Assembly: GCF_042186555.1 (NCBI RefSeq)
Contig: NC_133327.1
Span: 52,650,065 to 52,714,064 of the forward strand
DNA length: 64,000 nt
Source of the DNA: Aquarana catesbeiana
Lineage: Eukaryota; Chordata; Amphibia; Anura; Ranidae
Direction: 5' to 3'
Part shown: positions 58,820 through 64,000 of the stretch, piece by piece
Position numbering within the stretch: the stretch's first letter is position 1
Layout: each line of letters opens with the position of its first letter
Made by a program: the position numbers and the translations under genes
Notes under the pieces: generated by a model
The model's input: only the letters and a program-made list of their open reading frames with translations
What the model was told of the DNA's origin: nothing
Database searches by the model: none

Positions 58820-61084
58820 TTAGACTGAGCTGGAGGGTGTTCTCAAGGAAGTATTTCCTGAGAGTAACTTGGGGTCTACTATTGCTGACCTCACCTTCTA
58901 AAAATGTTTGATGGCTGGATGGAATACAGAGTTATCTACTTAAATACTTAAACTTAAGAGCCTAGGATAAAAAAAAAATGGTATCTTCAGACTTGCGTAC
59001 CTGTTCTGCATACTTGATCTGTGTTATTGATTCATAAGGTATTGAGGTATGCAGTGGCTCAGCATAATAGACAAGCTACTAATATTTTAAAAAATTATGG
59101 CTTCCGTGTTTCTCTTAGTAAAGATCCTTAGTGCTATTATATTTAGCTGATCCTTACCACATCTAAAAATCCTCAAAACAGGGGGGCACAAATCATGACC
59201 TTGGCTGTCCATTAACACTTTTTGACTAATTCCTCATGCCTTCCTTATTTTCTTATTGGCAAAAGGTAACATTAATGGGCAACATGAAGGTTTGAAGGGT
59301 ACCAGTAGATTAGCCACAACAGCCTCCAGAAAGTTGTAGTTGCTACTTGTTTTTGGGAACCCAGGGGCACAGTGGAGATAATTGTAAGGAAAAAAACTGA
59401 CTTTAAGAATGACTACATCCGTTTTTATTTCCGCCAGCTTTGTTCTGTAACACTTATCCTGTATCCATTACAGTTACGTTGCATTTAGTTATGTATGTAA
59501 TAATCTCATCTAGCAGCAATTCAGTGTAACTACAGCTTGTTATTTTATATCTGTAAATGGTATAATCCCAATTTCCAGTATCTTGGGGCCAGTTGGTTTA
59601 GCCCTTAGATAGACCCCTTCTTCTTCATGTTTCCTAAATAGGCTACCAGCCTTTATAGCACGCATAAGGCTTAGAAGATTACACCGCAAATGACCAGTAA
59701 ACATCCCATGTACTGCATTTTTGTGCACCCTCCCCCCGTCCCACTGCCACATTTGCTACTTTTTGGGGGGGAGTGGGTACCTTGTGTTGACAGGTACCCA
59801 CTCCCACTTCCGGGTAAGATCGGCGATCTATGTGCATTTCTGGCACCTCTCTCCCCCCCCCCCCCCCCCCCCGCCTTCTGGGACACACACAGGTCCCAGA
59901 AGATGGCGGAACCATTTAGAAAGTGCAGCGCAACTCACACATGAGCAGTAGGAAACCTGCAATGAAGCCAGTTTCCTTTACTTACAATGCCGGCGCCTGC
60001 ACCCTAGGCAGATTGATGGACAGGTAGAGTTAGGGAGGATAGGATAGGATAGGATAGGGAGAGTTGAACTGTCTGTTGAGGGTGCTTATTTAGCAGGTGA
60101 CTATAATAGCCAGACAGACTGAGGTCTAAAGGCGGTATTTCAATGCATAAAGCAGTGTTTGAAGCAGAACAAGCATATAAATTCTTCACAAATCAGCAAG
60201 TGAGGCATACCTGTGTGGTTTGCTGCTGTAGGTAGATGTTAGGTTGGAGATGCCCTTTAGGTAAAATGCCAGTGGTCACTGGAGGAAAAAGCAATACTCT
60301 CCTGAACTAATGAGCTTGCGAGGGAAGATAGTGCATACTGAAACACCAACACTATCTCAATCTCCTTGTGACTTAGTTTAATCACCTTCCAAAATGAACA
60401 ATAATTGTTTTTCTTCCAATGAAACCAATCTGGCAGCTCCATGTTCAGAATGCGTTTCTGCAGAGGCAAGCGATTATCTGGGGATTGCCGTGTAATTAGG
60501 CTATAATTGATTTCTAAAGCTTCATTATGCTGCAGAGATCATTTAAAGTCAAGGGAAAAATAACAGTCAGATAAATCAGATTTATCTTTTTCTTAAAGAA
60601 TTTTTCCAGTCACCTACAATCATTTTATAGTAAAAGAGGATCTATCATCAGAATTCACATTTCACGTGACTCAACAGGGTAAATTTCCAAATTATAGTAT
60701 TGCGTGGAGTAAAGTATCTCTTCCTTGCAGCTCCCCATCTTTCTGCCTAGGCAGCCCTGATCACATTGTCTGTGGCTACTATTCATTAATGTGGAGAATC
60801 TGTGGTTCTTAACCAATTAGACCTACCCTCTGAAATAAAGCTGCTCGTAAATGAGAGGATCAGAAGGACTGTGACTCTATTCATAATTAAGCTATTTACA
60901 TAGAACCAAGGCTTAACTGACTGATTGAATAATGACTATTCAAACCACTTCCTATGAGCCCAAGGCATCAAGACGCCACCCACTACCCTGGATTCACAGG
61001 AGAATGCGGCAGAGAATGGCCCTATGTCATTACATGGTGATGCACTGTACAGAATTCAGAATCTACCTGTAAGCAGGTCTCTTA
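58820..61084. other. Intergenic or intronic with one MITE remnant
   Basis: At 59700-60000 a CTCCCCCCGTCCC...GGGTACCTTGTGTTGACAGG block and a ~20-bp C run resemble the interior of the 36326 MITE family, without ends. A short GGATA tandem lies at 60039-60058. No exon recognised. Confidence 0.4.
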
Positions 61085-61627
61085 GTGCTCGCCAGCAATG
61101 CCCCGTGCTGGCCTAGGGACACCCTCCTAGAAGGGGAAAAAGATTTAGGACCCTCCTACTCAAAAGGGAAGTTCTGCCATCTTGTTTCCATACACATGCT
61201 CCTGACCCAAGGCCATACGACAGGAATAAAGGCCCCTTTTATCAATAAAGAACTTCCAGTCAGGTCCCTTTCAATGTTTTACTGGCGGAAAAAAGATACA
61301 ATACATCCTGGGTTTATAGAACAGTACATGTTAATAGAACAGTGTGTCCTGCCAGCCAGCATTCCATACTTCACTCCTAATCCTCAGACCTCGAAATATA
61401 GAATATTTCTGCAAGCCAAGTGGGCCCATAGAGCGAAATATAGTCTTGGCACAAAACTACCACATCTCCTCCTACTCTCAAACTGCCTCTTTCCACCAGC
61501 CCGTGGCTACTCTGCGTCTCCTCTTTTATACGGGGGGAAAAAGATTCCAACCTTCATCCAAAAAAAAAAAAAAGTCCTGACCCCTGTTTACATGCCCACT
61601 GCTGTAGGTAGAAGAGGCTGGAGATGA
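61085..61627 (+). other. Unidentified 180-codon open frame
   Basis: Opens at an ATG and runs without a stop through YWRKKDTIHPGFIEQYMLIE and PLLYGGKKIPTFIQKKKK, the lysines coming from an A run. I recognise no family, and the A tract suggests retrosequence or chance. Immediately downstream a minus-strand frame (61780-62166) contains DIWDLLEKKYTTATTKDLKE, also unidentified. Both could belong to one decayed mobile element. Confidence 0.25.
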
Positions 61628-62245
61628 CCTGTCCTGTCCTCCACATCTACTCATTAACTTTTCCCTGTTTTACATGGCTGGACTTTCACAATAGAGAACT
61701 TTACAGCAGGGCTTGCCTAACTGTATGGAAACTGCTGTGGCACTGCCTGGCCAACAGAATCTATTTTTCTTTTGGTGCCCTATGCACCCTGACCTCTGCC
61801 ATCAGACATAAGGCAGCTGTGCACATGGCAAGTCAAGCTGCCTGTGAACTGTACACCTAATTTCACAGGGGAACTCCCATGGTCCAAGAACACAGAGGAA
61901 GAAGGCATTATGTGGGCCAGGCAGTTCCCCTGCATTCTGTTATGCATTTTAAAGTAAACCCTGCAAGAGGTCTCTTTTTTGTCCAAGTCTAACCTTGGTA
62001 AATCAGAAGAAGCTGAATTTAACTTTTCCTTTAAATCTTTAGTAGTAGCAGTAGTATATTTCTTTTCCAAAAGGTCCCAAATATCACCCTGTGAAAATGC
62101 TGGCCAGCAAGGTTCCAGTTTAAGAGCCTTGTTCATCGAACTTCTCAGACAGGAAATCAGAGTCTAAAATATTTCCCAGGGCCAGAGATGCAATGAGAAA
62201 TTTTCCTGCTCCATGACTAATTTGCATACAGTACCTAAATCACTT

Positions 62246-62250
<5 letters not shown>

Positions 62251-62320
<70 letters not shown>
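62251..62320. repeat. (AT)n microsatellite
   Basis: An uninterrupted TA run of about 70 bp, directly abutting the TA insertion site of the Tc1 element at 62321. Confidence 0.95.
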
Positions 62321-62323
<3 letters not shown>

Positions 62324-62402
62324 TTTATTGTCAAAAGTATTGGGTCACCTGCCTTTACACGCACATGAACTTTAATGGCATCCCAGTCTTAGTTCGTAGG
62401 GT

Positions 62403-62606
62403 TCAATATTGAGTTGGCCCACCCTTTGCAGCTATAACAGCTTCAACTCTTCTGGGAAGGCTGTCCACAAGGTTTAGGAGTGTGTCTATGGGAATGTTTG
62501 ACCATTCTTCCAGAAGCGCATTTGTGAGGTCAGGCGCTGATGTTGGATGTCGGGTTGAGGTCAAGACTCTGTGCAGACCACTCAAGTTCCTCCACCCCAA
62601 ACTCAC
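62403..62606 (-). pseudogene. Inverted duplicate of the transposase C-terminus
   Basis: Minus-strand frame containing TSAPDLTNALLEEWSNIPID and SLPRRVEAVIAAKGGPTQY, a diverged second copy of the plus-strand C-terminus at 62975-63123. It shows that the left end of the element was made by inverted duplication of the right end. Confidence 0.9.
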
Positions 62607-62647
62607 TCATCCATGTCTTTATGGACCTTGCTTTGTACACTGGTCCA

Positions 62648-63123
62648 AATCATTTGGTGGAGGGGGGATTATGGTGTGGGGTTGTTTTTCAGGGGTTGGG
62701 CTTGGCCCCTTAGTTCCAGTGAAGAGAACTTTTAAGGCATCAGCATACCAAGACATTTTGGAGAATTTCATGCTCCCAACTTTGTGGGAACAGTTTGGGG
62801 ATGGCTCCTTCCTGTTTCAACATGACGGCGCACCAGTGCACAAAGCAAGGTCCATAAAGACATGGATGAGCGAGTTCGGGGTGGAGGAACTTGACTGGCC
62901 TGCACAGAGTCCTGACCTCAATCTGATAGAACACCATTGGAATGAATTAGAGTGGAGACTGCGAGCCAGGCCTTCTCAACCAACATCAGTGCCTGACCTC
63001 ACAAATGTGCTTCTGGAAGAATGGTCAAACATTCCCATAGACACACTCCTAAACCTTGTGGACAGCTTTCCCAGAAAAGTTGAAGCTGTTATAGCTGCAA
63101 AGGGTGGGCCAACTCAATATTGA
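62648..63123 (+). pseudogene. Tc1-type transposase, C-terminal half
   Basis: Begins with SFGGGGIMVWGCFSGVGLGP and continues through the second catalytic aspartate (FLFQHDGAPVHKARS) and the final acidic residue (SPDLNLIEHHWNELEWRLR) to VIAAKGGPTQY and a stop at 63121. This part is uninterrupted. The DNA-binding domains and first catalytic aspartate are missing because the inverted 3' copy replaces them, so it cannot transpose DNA. Confidence 0.93.
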
Positions 63124-63303
63124 ATCCTTCGGACTAAGACTGAAGTGCCATTAAAGTTCATGTGTGTGTATCGGCAGGCGTACCAATACTTTTGACAATA
63201 TAGTGTATTTAGGACGTTTGTTCAGTACACTATTTTAATAACATCCCTGTTCTTTTGTTGTACTGACAAATGAGCAAATGTAAAAAAAAAAAGTAGTATA
63301 CAG

Positions 63304-64000
63304 TACAGGCGGTCCTCGAGTTATAGGGAAGGGTTAACACCCCTGTAACATTTGTTTTGCTGTCTGTGCCCCTGTTCAGAAGATTTCACCTCACTTTCTG
63401 TCCCTGTTACAATTGGATTTTGAAAATTTTGGGTTGTTGTGGAAACAAGGATTGGTGATAAAGCTCCAGTGGAGACACCTTTTTCTCATGATAACTCTTA
63501 TGCCCCGTACACACGGTCGGACATTGATCGGACAATCCGACAACAAAATCCTAGGATTTTTTCCGACGGATGTTGGCTCAAACTTGTCTTGCGTACACAC
63601 AGTCACACAAAGTTGTCGGAAAATCCGATCATTCTGAAGGCGGTGACGTAAAACACGTAAGTCTGGAATATAAATGGGACTGTAGCCAATAGCTTTCGTT
63701 TCTTAATTTATTCTGAGCATGCGTGGCACTTTGTGCGTCAGATTTGTGTACACACAATCGGAATTTTGTTGTCGGAAAATTTTATATCAAGCTCTCAAAC
63801 TTTGTGTGTCGGAAATTCCGATGGAAAATGTGTGATGGAGCCTACACACAGTCGGAATTTCCGACAACACGCTCCGATCGGACATTTTCCATCGGAAAAT
63901 CTTTCCGTGTGCACAGGGCATCACAGGAGAGAATTTCCCTTCCTAGGGGTAGATTTCCTTTCACTTCCTGTTATCTCCCTCCGTTTGTAAGTATGAGTCA
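63304..64000. mobile_element. Mariner-like element with nested MITE, runs off window
   Basis: Starts TACAGGCGGTCCTCGAGTTA and shares ATTTTGAAAATTTTGGGTTG and GGAAACAAGGATTGGTGATA with the copy at 50259, then AGAGAATTTCCCTTCCTA after the nested MITE. The right end lies beyond 64000. Confidence 0.8.
63501..63920. mobile_element. Harbinger-like MITE at the shared nested site
   Basis: Termini TGCCCCGTACACACGGTCGG and CCGTGTGCACAGGGCA with TTA and TCA outside. It occupies the same position in its host element as the MITE at 50525, but its interior (GACAACAAAATCCTAGGATT) is of the 58388 subfamily. Confidence 0.85.

Larger units (their letters stand above)
62321..63207 (+). mobile_element. Rearranged Tc1 element, palindromic
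   Basis: Ends TACTTTATTGTCAAAAGTAT and ATACTTTTGACAATATAGTG are inverted. The left ~285 bp (62321-62606) is an inverted copy of the transposase 3' end, ending GGPTQY on the minus strand, and the right part carries the same 3' end in plus orientation. The 5' half of the transposon is absent, so both termini derive from the same end. Confidence 0.88.

Noticed and set aside
59340..59440. Possible first exon of CIMIP2C (minus strand ending CAP then GG)
   Set aside because: The donor would be GTTCCC, which is weak, and the frame upstream has no start codon or family similarity.

Overview
The window looks like intergenic and intronic DNA of a ranid-type frog. No long intact reading frame is present. 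Almost everything is transposon-derived: CR1 and L1/Tx1 LINE pieces, three Tc1 copies, hAT, Harbinger-like, mariner-like and TTAA-flanked non-autonomous elements, solo LTRs, GGGCAC-core minisatellites and (AT)n runs. The organism call is an inference from repeat content that I associate with ranid frogs, for example elements with termini of the GCCGCGTACACACG type.

Host genes. On the minus strand two exons (57528-57801 and 53661-53773) encode adjoining parts of a protein closely resembling CIMIP2C (FAM166C/C2orf70), a ciliary microtubule inner protein. Splice sites and phases fit. The first and last coding exons were not found. The second host component is a dispersed family of tRNA-Thr genes: six copies with anticodon CGT that fold well (13016, 15191, 15623, 15989, 19564 on minus; 52115 on plus), one copy with anticodon TGT (53149 on plus), and five decayed copies (10615, 11296, 11441, 27198, 30083). 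They lie in old duplicated segments, not in SINE-like units. One segment with two tRNAs is present twice in opposite orientation, about 36 kb apart (13016-15775 and 52030-53220).

Layout. 0-3.5 kb: L1/Tx1 ORF1 remnant, a small inverted-repeat element, a 21-bp minisatellite, Harbinger-like and mariner-like MITEs. 3.6-8.7 kb: solo LTR, a complete but dead Tc1 copy, a CR1 piece, a chimeric TTAA element. 8.7-19.7 kb: tRNA-Thr array with pseudogenes, a solo LTR, MITEs and a complex satellite element. 20-26.5 kb: TTAA elements, a fold-back element, an 8-bp-TSD hAT and an LTR. 26.6-30.6 kb: duplicated tRNA-pseudogene segments, one hit by a solo LTR and separated by a 2.2-kb hAT that carries about 1.4 kb of minisatellite and a near-perfect palindrome. 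30.6-50 kb: more hAT and TTAA elements, a second Tc1 and an LTR candidate. 50-51.4 kb: a mariner-like element with two nested Harbinger-like MITEs. 51.8-57.8 kb: right arm of the inverted tRNA duplication and the CIMIP2C exons, with a 2.5-kb CR1 in the intron. 58-64 kb: MITEs, an unidentified open frame, a rearranged palindromic Tc1 and a second nested composite running off the end.

Nothing here amounts to a new defence or metabolic system. The most informative signals are the tRNA-Thr duplication history with datable insertions, the CIMIP2C exons, and the nested and palindromic transposon structures.
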